A stretch of 64,000 nt of DNA from Lactococcus sp. S-13 (GTDB lineage: Bacteria; Bacillota; Bacilli; Lactobacillales; Streptococcaceae): NCBI RefSeq assembly GCF_004210295.1, contig NZ_SDAK01000001.1, forward strand, positions 1,798,001 through 1,862,000, written 5' to 3'. Positions 24,930 to 33,604 of the stretch are shown here, piece by piece. The notes under the pieces are model-generated. The model did not search any database and was not told the origin of the DNA. It saw nothing but the letters and a program-made list of their open reading frames with translations. The first letter of the stretch is position 1; each line of letters opens with the position of its first letter. The position numbers and the translations under genes were made by a program.

Positions 24930-26414
24930 ATGAACGGAATTACTGCGTGGATGGAGAAATATCTCGTCCCTGTAGCAGCAAAAATCGGGTCTCAAAAACA
25001 CCTGGTTGCACTGCGTGACTCATTCATCGGTATGTTGCCTGCAACACTTGCCGGTGCCTTAGCTGCCATGATTTCAGCTATTGTTACAACATTCCCGTCA
25101 GCTATCCAACAAATGACGTTGGGAGCAACAGCATTCTCAAAATTAGCACCAGAGAAAGTCTGGACACTTGCTAACACACCAATCATTGGTGACTTGAACA
25201 ATATTTCAGCCCTTGTCAACCAAGGAACGCTGACAGTTATTGGTCTTATCTTTGCTTTTTCTTGGGGTTACAACTTGGCTCGTGCTTACGGTGTCAATGA
25301 CCTCGCTGGTGGTATTGTCTCTGTTGCAACATTGTTCGCAGGTTTGCCAAACCAAATGGGCAAATTTACCGCAGCACTTGGTACAGGTAAAGCTGGCGTA
25401 GCCGCATCAGACAAAATCAATGGTGTTCTTGGTGATCAAGGACTTGCTACTTGGAAACCACTCTTTGCCGCAGCTCACCTTGATGCTGGTGCATACTTCA
25501 CTGTTATTATCATGGGTGCTCTTGCCGTTATCATCTATGCAAAACTTATGCTTGCTGATATCACAATCAAGATGCCAGAATCAGTTCCACCTGCAGTAGC
25601 AAAAGCTTTCTTGGCTATCATCCCTACTATCGCAGCTCTTTACATTGTTGGTTTGATTTACTACATCATCGGTAAATTGACAAACGACTCTGTCATTAAC
25701 TTAATCACTAAATACATCGCAGAACCATTCCAAATTCTGTCACAAAATATCTTCTCAGTGTTGATTGTAACACTCTTTGTTTCAGTCTTCTGGTTCTTCG
25801 GACTTCACGGACCAAACGTTTTGGCGCCAGTACTTGATGGTATCTGGGGACCTCTTGGCCTTAATAACCAAGCCCTTTACTTCCAAGTTCACTCACAAGG
25901 TATCCGCGACTTGATTTCTAAAGGTGCCATTGATAAAGCTCATGCGATTAACGGTGACTACGTAAACCTTTGGGTACGTGGTTCATGGGATGCCTTTGCA
26001 TGGTTTGGTGGATCAGGTGGTACGATTACACTTGTTATCGCCATCATCCTCTTCTCTAAACGTAAAGACTACAAGATTGTTGGACGTCTCGGACTTGCTC
26101 CTGGTATCTTCAACATCAACGAACCAGTCCTCTTTGGTCTGCCAGTTGTCTTGAATGCTATCTTCTTTATCCCATTTGCAGTAGCACCATTGGTTTCTGT
26201 AATCATCGCCTACACAGCAACAGCACTTCACTTGGTTGACCCAGTTGTCAATGCTGTACCTTGGGTAACACCACCAATCATGAATGCCTTCATGGCAACA
26301 GGATTTGACTGGCGTGCGATTGTACTTACAATCATCAACTTGGGTGTCACATTCCTCATTTGGACTCCATTTGTTATCGCAGCTAACAAGTTGGAAGAAG
26401 AAGAACTCGATTAA
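24930..26414 (+). CDS. ptcC: PTS cellobiose/beta-glucoside-type transporter subunit IIC
   Basis: 494-residue membrane permease of the PTS lactose/cellobiose (IIC-Lac) family that moves and phosphorylates beta-glucosides with separate IIA/IIB proteins. About ten hydrophobic segments are present. The conserved WFFGLHGPNVLAPV (about 290-303) and the GLAPGIFNINEPVLFGLPVV loop (about 385-405) form the substrate site. GGAGG precedes the ATG. The ptcB/ptcA genes are not in the window. The order DUF871-ptcC-bglA is that of lactococci. I infer cellobiose and, as known for lactococcal PtcC, possibly glucose or lactose transport. Confidence 0.92.
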   Translation: MNGITAWMEKYLVPVAAKIGSQKHLVALRDSFIGMLPATLAGALAAMISAIVTTFPSAIQQMTLGATAFSKLAPEKVWTLANTPIIGDLNNISALVNQGTLTVIGLIFAFSWGYNLARAYGVNDLAGGIVSVATLFAGLPNQMGKFTAALGTGKAGVAASDKINGVLGDQGLATWKPLFAAAHLDAGAYFTVIIMGALAVIIYAKLMLADITIKMPESVPPAVAKAFLAIIPTIAALYIVGLIYYIIGKLTNDSVINLITKYIAEPFQILSQNIFSVLIVTLFVSVFWFFGLHGPNVLAPVLDGIWGPLGLNNQALYFQVHSQGIRDLISKGAIDKAHAINGDYVNLWVRGSWDAFAWFGGSGGTITLVIAIILFSKRKDYKIVGRLGLAPGIFNINEPVLFGLPVVLNAIFFIPFAVAPLVSVIIAYTATALHLVDPVVNAVPWVTPPIMNAFMATGFDWRAIVLTIINLGVTFLIWTPFVIAANKLEEEELD

Positions 26415-26537
26415 TTTTAGAATAAATGGTAGAGCAAGAAAGTACTTGCTCTACACATTTTTTGTTAAATCTGGTAAGATTTACTTGGTGAAATCTTATC
26501 AAATGTGATAAAAAATAACCATAGGGGAGGATATACT

Positions 26538-26744
26538 ATGATACTCGTAAATTCTGCAATGATGCAAAAAGAAATCATTGAACTTTTGGAAGAAAATGGT
26601 TTCAAACATACTAAAAAGCAAGGCTTGAAATTATTCTTTGAAACACCAACTGATGATGCAACCACTGATGCGGCAACGGCTAAAAGCTTGATTAAAGGCA
26701 GCCCATTTGGTGCAGCGCTCTTCTTTAACGTGGCTGTCGTATGA
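26538..26744 (+). CDS. Small protein of the ptcC-bglA region
   Basis: Unrecognised 68-residue soluble protein. The N-terminal half is helical and amphipathic (MMQKEIIELLEENGFKHTKKQ), then GLKLFFETPTDD, an Ala/Thr-rich stretch and a hydrophobic end GAALFFNVAVV. GGGGAGG lies 8 nt before the ATG. It overlaps the next small gene (ATGA), so the two are coupled. The position between transporter and phospho-glucosidase suggests an accessory role in beta-glucoside use, but nothing in the sequence shows it. Confidence 0.65.
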   Translation: MILVNSAMMQKEIIELLEENGFKHTKKQGLKLFFETPTDDATTDAATAKSLIKGSPFGAALFFNVAVV

Positions 26745-26935
26745 GTACTTGGGGAATTGCGCTTATTAGCTTAGGACTTTTACTGATTGCCTATCGTAAC
26801 TGGTTTGGACTTTTGATTGTTCTAATCGGACTTGCGATGATGCTTGTGGCAAGAAGTCAAAAAAAGAAAGCTGATAAGTTAGAAAAAGAAAAATTGCAGG
26901 CCTATCAAGAGACAAAAATTAAATCAAGAAAATAA
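26741..26935 (+). CDS. Small two-helix membrane protein
   Basis: Unrecognised 64-residue protein. Two hydrophobic helices (about 4-20 and 23-41, WFGLLIVLIGLAMMLVARS) are followed by a strongly basic and acidic tail (KKKADKLEKEKLQAYQETK). The start overlaps the stop of the previous gene, and the terminator at 26934 closes the unit. Topology probably places the charged tail in the cytosol. Confidence 0.6.
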   Translation: MSTWGIALISLGLLLIAYRNWFGLLIVLIGLAMMLVARSQKKKADKLEKEKLQAYQETKIKSRK

Positions 26936-26964
26936 AAAGACGCTGTTTTTGGCGCCTTTTTTTT
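26934..26964 (+). terminator. Terminator before bglA
   Basis: AAAAAGACGC and GCGCCTTTTT arms are followed by an eight-T run. It separates the transporter unit from bglA, which has its own promoter. Confidence 0.8.
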
Positions 26965-27014
26965 GAGTAAAAAATCCGAAAAGAATAGGAACAAATTCCG
27001 CTATATAAAACAAA

Positions 27015-27028
27015 ATAAAACGGTTACA
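27015..27028. promoter_or_regulatory. cre-like site before bglA
   Basis: ATAAAACGGTTACA keeps the CG core and right half of cre, with two mismatches at the left end. It lies just upstream of the -10 box. Confidence 0.45.
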
Positions 27029-27030
27029 AA

Positions 27031-27039
27031 TGGTATAAT
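27031..27039 (+). promoter_or_regulatory. bglA promoter (extended -10)
   Basis: TGGTATAAT, about 32 nt before the bglA start. Confidence 0.7.
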
Positions 27040-27071
27040 AAAAGATATAAATAACAAAAATGGAGACTACT

Positions 27072-28511
27072 ATGGAACACAAAAAATTAAACTCATTTCC
27101 AAGCGATTTTCTCTGGGGTTCAGCTTCAGCTGCTTATCAAGTTGAAGGAGCACCTTTTGAAGATGGCAAAAAAGCGAGCGTTTGGGATAACTTTGTTCGG
27201 ATTCCGGGAAAGACTTTTAAAGGCACCAATGGAGATGTTGCCGTAGATCATTATCATCGCTATAAAGAAGATGTGGCTTTGATGAAAGAAATGGGTCTTA
27301 AATCTTATCGTTTTTCTGTGGCTTGGACTCGGATTTTACCTGATGGACGTGGCGAAGTCAATCAAGCAGGTTTGAAATTTTACGAAGATTTGATTGATGA
27401 ACTGATTGCAAATGGTATTGAGCCTATCGTGACGATTTATCATTGGGATTTGCCCCAAGCTTTGCAAGATTTGTATGGTGGCTGGGAGTCACGGGAAATC
27501 ATCGCTGATTTTGTGAATTATGCAGAAGTTTTGTTCAATGCGTTTAAAGGGAAAGTAAACTACTGGGTCTCTCTTAATGAACAGAATGTTTTTACCAATC
27601 AAGGTTGGGCAATTGCGACACATCCGCCAGGAAAAGTTGATTTGAAACTTTTTTATCAGGTCAACCATATCGCCAACTTGGTCAATGCTGCGGTAATCAA
27701 TAAGTTTCATGAGCTGAAAATGCCAGGACAAATCGGTCCATCATTTGCTTACACGCCACAGTATGCCAAAGATTCTGATCCAATGAATGTGTTGGCGGCT
27801 GAAAATGCGGAAGAATTATATAGTCATTTTTGGATGGATGTTTATCTTTATGGAGAATATCCGCTGGCAGCTATGGCTTACCTTCGCGAAAATGGCTTGG
27901 CACCAGAATTTGAAGAAGGAGATGCTGAACTCTTAAAATCAGCAAAACCTGACTTTTTGGGAATCAATTATTACCAAACAGCGACAAATGCTTGGAATCC
28001 AATTGATGGTGGTGTTGGTGCGACTTCATTTAACACAACGGGTAAAAAAGGAACGACCAAGGAATCAGGAATTCCTGGTTTGCACAAAAAAGTTCAGAAT
28101 TCATTCATTGATCGGACAAATTGGGACTGGGAGATTGATCCAGAAGGTTTACGAATTGCCCTGCGCCGCATCACTTCGCGTTATCGGATTCCAGTCATGA
28201 TTACCGAAAATGGCTTAGGTGAGTATGATAAGTTAGAAGACGGTCAAGTTCATGATGATTATCGGATTAAATATTTGGAAAGTCATGTCAAAGCAATCAA
28301 AGAAGCAATGACCGATGGAGCTACTGTGATTGGTTACCATACTTGGTCTTATACTGACTTACTCTCTTGGCTCAATGGTTATCAAAAACGTTATGGTTTT
28401 GTCTATGTGGACCAAGATGAAACGATGGAAGGTTCGTTGAAACGGATTCCTAAGGATTCTTATTACTGGTATCAACATCTTATCGAAACAAATGGTGAAG
28501 AGTTAAAATAA
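27072..28511 (+). CDS. bglA: 6-phospho-beta-glucosidase, GH1
   Basis: 479-residue cytosolic glycosidase that splits phosphorylated cellobiose and other beta-glucosides delivered by the PTS. It has the GH1 N-terminal signature FLWGSASAAYQVEG (13-26). The acid/base Glu170 is in SLNEQN and the nucleophile Glu379 in VMITENGLG. The phosphate-binding C terminus reads GSLKRIPKDSYYWY, which marks the 6-phospho specificity. The ATG at 27072 is 7 nt after GGAG and is preferred to 27060. It has its own cre-linked promoter and its own terminator. Confidence 0.95.
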   Translation: MEHKKLNSFPSDFLWGSASAAYQVEGAPFEDGKKASVWDNFVRIPGKTFKGTNGDVAVDHYHRYKEDVALMKEMGLKSYRFSVAWTRILPDGRGEVNQAGLKFYEDLIDELIANGIEPIVTIYHWDLPQALQDLYGGWESREIIADFVNYAEVLFNAFKGKVNYWVSLNEQNVFTNQGWAIATHPPGKVDLKLFYQVNHIANLVNAAVINKFHELKMPGQIGPSFAYTPQYAKDSDPMNVLAAENAEELYSHFWMDVYLYGEYPLAAMAYLRENGLAPEFEEGDAELLKSAKPDFLGINYYQTATNAWNPIDGGVGATSFNTTGKKGTTKESGIPGLHKKVQNSFIDRTNWDWEIDPEGLRIALRRITSRYRIPVMITENGLGEYDKLEDGQVHDDYRIKYLESHVKAIKEAMTDGATVIGYHTWSYTDLLSWLNGYQKRYGFVYVDQDETMEGSLKRIPKDSYYWYQHLIETNGEELK

Positions 28512-28512
28512 T

Positions 28513-28538
28513 AAAAAGTGTCCTGATGGACACTTTTT
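28513..28538 (+). terminator. bglA terminator
   Basis: AAAAAGTGTCC-TGAT-GGACACTTTTT, an 11-bp perfect stem. Confidence 0.92.
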
Positions 28539-28580
28539 AATTTGTGTTATAATAGAAAAAAATAACTTTTGAGGTGGAAA

Positions 28581-29033
28581 ATGAAAATTCGTGGTTTTGA
28601 AGTGGTTGAAAAATACGCAAAGATGAGCATCAATTTGCCAAAGCGCTCAACAGAGCATTCGGCTGGTTATGATATTGAAGCTGCCGAGACAGTGAGCTTA
28701 GCACCAGGTGAAATCAAGTTGATTCCAACAGGATTGAAAGCTTATATGCAGGCTGGCGAAGTGCTTTATATGTATGATCGTTCAAGTAATCCACGAAAAA
28801 AAGGCTTGGTTTTGATTAACTCAGTGGGTGTGATTGATAAGGACTACTACAATAATCCTGATAATGAAGGGCATATGTTTATGCAAATGCGGAATATCAC
28901 GGATCAAGAAGTAGTTGTTGAAAAAGGCGAACGTGTGGTTCAGGGTGTCTTTATGCCTTTTTTGGTTGCTGACGGTGATGAGAATCAGGAGAAAAAAGAA
29001 CGCACAGGTGGTTTTGGCTCAACGGGCGAATAA
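28581..29033 (+). CDS. dut: Deoxyuridine 5'-triphosphate nucleotidohydrolase
   Basis: 150-residue homotrimeric dUTPase that removes dUTP and supplies dUMP for thymidylate. Motif 1 is SAGYDIEA, motif 2 DRSSNPRKKG, motif 3 GVIDKDYYNN and the C-terminal motif 5 GGFGSTG. The motif 3 region (DKDYYNNPDNEGH) and shorter core resemble the phage-like type found in lactococci. GAGGTGG precedes the ATG at 28581. An upstream in-frame TTG is not needed. An extended -10 (TGTTATAAT, about 28546-28554) lies upstream. Confidence 0.93.
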   Translation: MKIRGFEVVEKYAKMSINLPKRSTEHSAGYDIEAAETVSLAPGEIKLIPTGLKAYMQAGEVLYMYDRSSNPRKKGLVLINSVGVIDKDYYNNPDNEGHMFMQMRNITDQEVVVEKGERVVQGVFMPFLVADGDENQEKKERTGGFGSTGE

Positions 29034-29042
29034 TTTTGTAAG

Positions 29043-29063
29043 AAAGCGCAAGGGCGCTTTTTT
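29043..29063 (+). terminator. dut terminator
   Basis: AAAGCGC-AAGG-GCGCTTT followed by further T. Confidence 0.88.
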
Positions 29064-29105
29064 TGTGTTTGAAGATGAGTGTGGGCTTTCAAAGCATGAT
29101 ACTTA

Positions 29106-29114
29106 TGATATAAT
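29106..29114 (+). promoter_or_regulatory. Extended -10 box 6 nt before the yunD start
   Basis: TGATATAAT ends at 29114 and the ATG is at 29121. The six bases between are GGAGCT, too close to act as a normal ribosome-binding site if transcription starts 7 nt after the -10 box. Confidence 0.5.
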
Positions 29115-29120
29115 GGAGCT

Positions 29121-30467
29121 ATGAATAATCTGCGTATTCTCCATTTGAATGACTTACACTCTCACTTGGAACATTTTCCGGTGATTGAGCGTTTTTTTGC
29201 GGAAAAATCGAGTCAGGGAATCGAAACTTTACGTTTTGATTTGGGTGATAATGTGGATCGTGTGCATCCGTTGACGGAAGCGACTCAAGGTCAAATCAAT
29301 GTGGAATTGATGAATCGGCTGAATCTGACGGCGGCAACGATTGGCAATAATGAAGGCTTGGGTTTGACGCATGAGATGTTAGAACATCTCTATGATCAGG
29401 CGAATTTTCCTGTTTTGCTGTCTAATTTACAGACAGACTTTGCGCGAATTGAGCCTTTGGTTATCGAGACGTCTTTTGGTTTGCGTGTGGGTTTGATTGG
29501 CCTGACAGCACCTTATATGAAGGCTTACCCGCAGGCGGATTGGGCGATTTTTGATCCATTTGTGGTGCTAGATAAGCTTTTGCCTCAGCTGGAGTGTGAT
29601 TTTACGATTTTACTTTCTCATCTGGGGAAAAATGTAGATGAGAAGATTGCCCAAAAGTATGAGATTGATCTGATCATTGGGGCGCACACGCATCATTTGT
29701 TTGAGCATGGCGCACAGCTGGACGGGACGTTGCTTGCTGCTGCGGGGCGTTATGGCGAGCACGTCGGCCAAATTGATTTGGTTTTTGATGAGGCGATGCA
29801 GTTGGTGGATGCTCAAATCGAGGCTGTGGCAACGAATGTATTGCCAGTAAAAAAAGCGGATTTGGTTGAAACAAATGGATGGGAGCTTCAAGGTCATAAA
29901 CTTTTGCAAGGAACTGTGGTGGCTGAGTTTCCGGAGGTCATGACAAATCGTGCGCCTGACTTTGTGGCGAGCCATTATCTGGCTGAAATTTTTGCTAAGG
30001 AGAAACAGACGGCACTTTGTGTTATCAATTCGGGTTTGCTGGTTACGGAGGCTTTGCCTAAAATTGTAACTTTAGATGATTGGCACGAATTTTTGCCGCA
30101 TTCGATTAGGCTAGTTCGTTTCCGTTTTACGGGAGCGGAGTTGCGTCGGGTTTTGTTGGAAATTATTGATGTTTCGGCTTATCTGAAGACGCAGCAAATT
30201 CAGGGAATGGGTTTTCGTGGGAAATCCTTTGGTTCACTTGTTTTTCATGGTTTGAAGTTGATGAATGGAGATTTTTATGTGACGGGACAAGCGGCGCAAC
30301 CGAAAAAAGTGGTGGCTGACCAGATTTATGAAATTCTTTTCCCTGATCAATATTTGTTTGCTTGGTATTTTCCCTTGTTGAAAAAATTGGGAGAATCAGA
30401 GCTTTTATTTCCTTATTTTTTGCGGGAAATTGTGGCGGAACATTTTAAAAAATTAGAAGAAAAATAG
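29121..30467 (+). CDS. yunD: Metallophosphatase / 5'-nucleotidase-like protein (YunD)
   Basis: 448-residue protein with a calcineurin-like metallophosphoesterase domain (about 1-220): LHLNDLHSHLEHF (metal Asp and His), FDLGDNVD, TIGNNEG in place of the more common GNHE, LLSHLGKN and IGAHTHH. A 5'-nucleotidase C-terminal domain (about 240-440) follows, with VINSGLLVT and FRFTGAELRRVL. It has no signal peptide, so it is likely cytosolic. The substrate is probably a nucleotide. The gene order yunD-yutD-rlmN recurs in Streptococcaceae. Confidence 0.85.
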   Translation: MNNLRILHLNDLHSHLEHFPVIERFFAEKSSQGIETLRFDLGDNVDRVHPLTEATQGQINVELMNRLNLTAATIGNNEGLGLTHEMLEHLYDQANFPVLLSNLQTDFARIEPLVIETSFGLRVGLIGLTAPYMKAYPQADWAIFDPFVVLDKLLPQLECDFTILLSHLGKNVDEKIAQKYEIDLIIGAHTHHLFEHGAQLDGTLLAAAGRYGEHVGQIDLVFDEAMQLVDAQIEAVATNVLPVKKADLVETNGWELQGHKLLQGTVVAEFPEVMTNRAPDFVASHYLAEIFAKEKQTALCVINSGLLVTEALPKIVTLDDWHEFLPHSIRLVRFRFTGAELRRVLLEIIDVSAYLKTQQIQGMGFRGKSFGSLVFHGLKLMNGDFYVTGQAAQPKKVVADQIYEILFPDQYLFAWYFPLLKKLGESELLFPYFLREIVAEHFKKLEEK

Positions 30468-30478
30468 AAAAAGATTAA

Positions 30479-31210
30479 ATGCCTAAAGTAATAGACGAAA
30501 GTAAATTAAATTATAATAAGTATCCTGGTGAACACGTAATTGCAAGTGGTGGTGTGGTACAGGTGGGCGCACGAACTTTCCATATTGTTCAAAATTATCG
30601 GGAAGCTTTTGATGCGGAAAAAATGGAGCAACGTTTTTCAGATGTGTTGGACAAGTACGATTATATTGTCGGAGATTTTGGCTTTGAACAGTTGCGTTTG
30701 AAGGGATTTTTCTCGACGAGTCGGCGGAAAATGCCAGCGGATAATAAGATTGATCATCTGGAAGATTATATCAACGAGTATTGTAACTACGGTTGTCCTT
30801 ATTTTGTTTTGCGACGGATTAGGACGCGCGATGTTAAGAGCGAAGAAGCATTTGTTTCGGAGAAACTCTTTACTGAAAAAGAATTGAAACAAAATCTGGA
30901 CAAGCCACGTCGCAAGCGCAATCGAAATCGTAACCGTGGACGAGTGCGCACTGACGAAGAAAAGCAAACGCAGCAAGTGGCGCCAGAAAAATCGACGGCA
31001 GGACGAAAAAATTTCCAAACACGGGAAAAAACAACGGATAAAAAACCTTACTCAAAAGATAAAAAAGCAAATAAAAATCTACGTTCAACAGAAAATCGTG
31101 ACCAAAAATTCACAATTACAGACCGAAATGTGCGCAAAACAGCACCAGAAACGAAAAGCAAAGGCCAAACGAAAGTAGGTTTTGTGATTCGAACACGTGG
31201 AAAAGATTAG
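30479..31210 (+). CDS. yutD: YutD-like DUF1027 protein with basic tail
   Basis: 243-residue cytosolic protein. The YutD/DUF1027 domain (about 20-130) contains FDAEKMEQRFSDVLDKYDYI-VGDFGFEQLRLKGF and YCNYGCPYFVLRR. The C-terminal 100 residues are low complexity, very rich in Lys, Arg, Asn and Thr (PRRKRNRNRNRGRVR), probably disordered and nucleic-acid binding. It starts 12 bp after yunD with a poor ribosome-binding site, suggesting coupling. The function is unknown; the basic tail and rlmN neighbour suggest an RNA link. Confidence 0.8.
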   Translation: MPKVIDESKLNYNKYPGEHVIASGGVVQVGARTFHIVQNYREAFDAEKMEQRFSDVLDKYDYIVGDFGFEQLRLKGFFSTSRRKMPADNKIDHLEDYINEYCNYGCPYFVLRRIRTRDVKSEEAFVSEKLFTEKELKQNLDKPRRKRNRNRNRGRVRTDEEKQTQQVAPEKSTAGRKNFQTREKTTDKKPYSKDKKANKNLRSTENRDQKFTITDRNVRKTAPETKSKGQTKVGFVIRTRGKD

Positions 31211-31295
31211 AAAAGGGCTTGTCAAATCGGACTTTTTAGATTAAAATAGAAGCTTACTTATGTAAGTTTTTTGGCGAGCAAAAGACGCGGGGTGT

Positions 31296-31374
31296 GCGAA
31301 AAAATGCTGACGTCAGAGTTTTTCAGTAGAGAAATTACTGACGGATTGTTCCAAGCGCAGAGAAAATGCTGACG
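31296..31374. repeat. CTGACG repeat cluster before rlmN
   Basis: GCGAAAAAATGCTGACGTCAG (31296-31315, to within one base), TAGAGAAATTACTGACGG (31327) and AGAGAAAATGCTGACG (31359-31374) are direct half-sites with a spacing of about 32 bp. Confidence 0.75.
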
Positions 31375-31436
31375 CAAAAGTTTTTCAAGCCTTCAACTAA
31401 AAATTTGATATAAAAGAGCAATAAAGAAAGAAAAAA

Positions 31437-32528
31437 ATGATAGAGAATACACAAGCAGAAACACGTCCTTCAATTTATGGTTTGACGCGGGAGCAATTGA
31501 TTGAATGGGCCATTGAAAATGGCGAGAAAAAGTTCCGTGCGACACAAGTTTGGGACTGGCTTTACCGCAAACGCGTCCAATCTTTTGCTGAAATGACGAA
31601 TTTAGCTGGCAGTTTCATTGAGAAATTAGAAGCAAATTTCATCTTGAATCCTTTGCAACAAGTGGTTGTCCAAGAATCTGAGGATGGCACGGTGAAATAT
31701 TTGTTCATGTTGCCGGACAAAATGATGATTGAAACCGTACTGATGCGCCAATCTTACGGCTTGTCAGTCTGCGTGACGACGCAAGTTGGTTGCAACATGG
31801 GCTGTACCTTCTGCGCTTCTGGGATTTTGAAAAAAGAACGTGATGTGACGGCGGGCGAGATTGTCAGCCAAATCATGCTCGTGCAAAAATATTTTGACGA
31901 ACGTGGCTTAGATGAGCGCGTGTCGCACGTGGTAGTCATGGGAATCGGTGAGCCATTTGATAACTATGAGCATCTGATGAATTTCTTGCGCGTCATCAAT
32001 GATGATAACGGACTTGCCATTGGTGCACGACACATCACGGTGTCTACTTGTGGTTTCATGCCCGCAAAAATCAAAGAATTTGCTCACGAAAACTTGCAAA
32101 TTAACTTGGCGATTTCACTTCATGCGCCAAATAATGAATTGCGGACTTCGCTCATGCGCATTACGCGCAATGCCCCACTGGAAAAATTGTTTGACGCCAT
32201 TGATTATTACACGCAAACAACCAATCGGCGCGTGACTTACGAATATATCATGCTGTCGGGCGAAAATGACAGCCCAGAAGTAGCGCAACAATTGGCAGAT
32301 TTGATTAAACCCCGCAACAAATTGGCTTATGTCAACCTCATTCCGTACAATCCAGTCGCTGAACACATCAAATACGAGCGTTCAACCAAAGACAATACTT
32401 CAAAATTCTATGATGTTTTGAAGAAAAACGGCATCAACTGTGTCGTTCGTCAAGAACACGGAACAGATATTGACGCAGCTTGTGGTCAATTGCGCTCAAA
32501 ACAAATCCAAAAAAATAAAGCAAGATAA
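31437..32528 (+). CDS. rlmN: Dual-specificity 23S rRNA/tRNA A-methyltransferase
   Basis: 363-residue radical-SAM enzyme that methylates C2 of A2503 in 23S rRNA and A37 in some tRNAs. The [4Fe-4S] cluster Cys119, Cys123 and Cys126 are in [13 protein letters not shown]. The methyl-carrying Cys349 is in [21 protein letters not shown] and the [12 protein letters not shown] segment bind SAM. The N-terminal accessory domain is complete. The gene starts after a repeat-filled 226-bp spacer and ends at the terminator at 32537. Confidence 0.96.
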   Translation: MIENTQAETRPSIYGLTREQLIEWAIENGEKKFRATQVWDWLYRKRVQSFAEMTNLAGSFIEKLEANFILNPLQQVVVQESEDGTVKYLFMLPDKMMIETVLMRQSYGLSVCVTTQVGCNMGCTFCASGILKKERDVTAGEIVSQIMLVQKYFDERGLDERVSHVVVMGIGEPFDNYEHLMNFLRVINDDNGLAIGARHITVSTCGFMPAKIKEFAHENLQINLAISLHAPNNELRTSLMRITRNAPLEKLFDAIDYYTQTTNRRVTYEYIMLSGENDSPEVAQQLADLIKPRNKLAYVNLIPYNPVAEHIKYERSTKDNTSKFYDVLKKNGINCVVRQEHGTDIDAACGQLRSKQIQKNKAR

Positions 32529-32536
32529 ATTCAAAC

Positions 32537-32566
32537 AAAAACTGTCAGTAAGCGGCAGTTTTTTTG
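32537..32566 (+). terminator. rlmN terminator
   Basis: AAACTGTC and GGCAGTTT (one G-T pair) with a 7-nt loop and a run of seven T. Confidence 0.85.
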
Positions 32567-32579
32567 TCAAAAACAATTG

Positions 32580-32654
32580 CGTCAGCATTTTCTCTGTCAA
32601 AAAAGACTTTTCGTCAGTAAATTCTCTCACTGAAACAAGTTTGGTCAGTAAATT
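32580..32654. repeat. CTGACG repeat cluster after rlmN
   Basis: CGTCAGCATTTTCTCT (32580-32595), CGTCAGTAAATTCTCT (32612-32627) and GGTCAGTAAATTT (32643) are direct half-sites about 32 bp apart. Confidence 0.75.
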
Positions 32655-32754
32655 TAATTATTTTCCAAACATTCGCACATAATTATTAAAAATATATTCA
32701 ATATCTCATGCAAAATTTAAGAAAATCTGCTAAAATATAAACAAAGAAAAGGAT

Positions 32755-32787
32755 AAGGTTTGCTCGTCACTCAGCCGTGCTAACCTT
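32755..32787 (+). promoter_or_regulatory. Structured leader just before the nitroreductase ribosome-binding site
   Basis: AAGGTTTGCTCG and CGTGCTAACCTT form a 12-position stem with two symmetric T-T mismatches and a 9-nt loop. AAGGAG follows 3 nt later and the ATG at 32801. An RNA or protein effector could control translation here. No known riboswitch class fits. Confidence 0.45.
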
Positions 32788-32800
32788 AAGAAGGAGCATC

Positions 32801-33412
32801 ATGGACTACGTAAAACTCAACAAATCACGCCATAAAGTGAAACATTTTGACGGTAAAAAAATTCCTACAGTTGATGTGAAGCAGATTATCTCGGCAGCAA
32901 GCTTGGCTCCTTCTGCACACAATATTCAAAGCTGGCACTTTGTGATTGTAGAATCAGCCGAAAAAAGAGAAGCCCTCCTTACCGAAGTAAAACCTGGCAA
33001 CCATGAGCAAATCAAGCAAGCAGGCGCAGTGATTGTATTATTCAGCGACACCAATTTGGTGGAGCGTTCACGCGAAATCGCCCGTGTTGGCGCAGGTGAA
33101 TTGGATGATGAACAACTTTTACGTTTCAACAGCCAATATCCAAAAATGTTTGAAGGCTTTGAAGAACTTTACGAAAGCAACTATCTGTCAATCAACATCG
33201 GTTTGGTCACAATGAATCTGGTGTTGGCCATCAAAAATTACGGTTATGACAGCAATATCATCTTGGGCTTCAACCGCACATCAAAAATCAACGACCTCTT
33301 GGAAGTTGAACGCCGCTACCGTCCAGAGCTGATTATTCCTTTAGGAAATGCTGAAATCAAAGGTCAACCAAGCTATCGTTTACCCCAAGATCACATCATG
33401 GAAATTCGTTAA
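32801..33412 (+). CDS. Nitroreductase-family FMN oxidoreductase
   Basis: 203-residue homodimeric flavoprotein. It has an N-terminal NKSRHKVKHFDGKKI stretch, SLAPSAHNIQSWHFVIV (FMN contacts, about 33-49) and GLVTMNLVLAIKNYGYDS (about 133-150), then a C-terminal RPELIIPLGNAEIKG. The substrate is unknown. Relatives reduce quinones or nitro compounds. The frame could begin at 32777, but that precedes the hairpin and AAGGAG, so I use the ATG at 32801. It is monocistronic, with a probable extended -10 (TGCTAAAAT) near 32728. Confidence 0.87.
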   Translation: MDYVKLNKSRHKVKHFDGKKIPTVDVKQIISAASLAPSAHNIQSWHFVIVESAEKREALLTEVKPGNHEQIKQAGAVIVLFSDTNLVERSREIARVGAGELDDEQLLRFNSQYPKMFEGFEELYESNYLSINIGLVTMNLVLAIKNYGYDSNIILGFNRTSKINDLLEVERRYRPELIIPLGNAEIKGQPSYRLPQDHIMEIR

Positions 33413-33442
33413 AAAAGAAGTTCGATTGAACTTCTTTTTTTA
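33411..33442 (+). terminator. Nitroreductase terminator
   Basis: AAAAAAGAAGTTC-GATT-GAACTTCTTTTTTT, a long perfect stem. Confidence 0.92.
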
Positions 33443-33604
33443 TATTTTACAAAGTATCTCAAGTCAGCAACATTCTGTTGTTTTTGCTAAAATAGAAGAA
33501 AACGTTTGATATATTTCAATAATCTAGGCATCAACTCACAATTTTTTCAGAAGGCTGGAAAAAAACTTGAAAATAATCAGACCATACCGAGAGGAAATAG
33601 GACA

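Noticed and set aside
30638-31018. Minus-strand frame of 126 codons over yutD
   Set aside because: Its hydrophobic composition is the mirror of the Lys/Arg-rich tail codons on the other strand.
32755-32800. SAM-III (SMK box) or T-box element before the nitroreductase
   Set aside because: None of the conserved core bases of these classes is present, and the downstream gene is unrelated to methionine or tRNA charging.
33506-33604. Extended N terminus of the prenyl synthase from the TTG at 33506
   Set aside because: The extra 33 residues do not resemble the family and lack a ribosome-binding site. The TTG at 33605 fits better.
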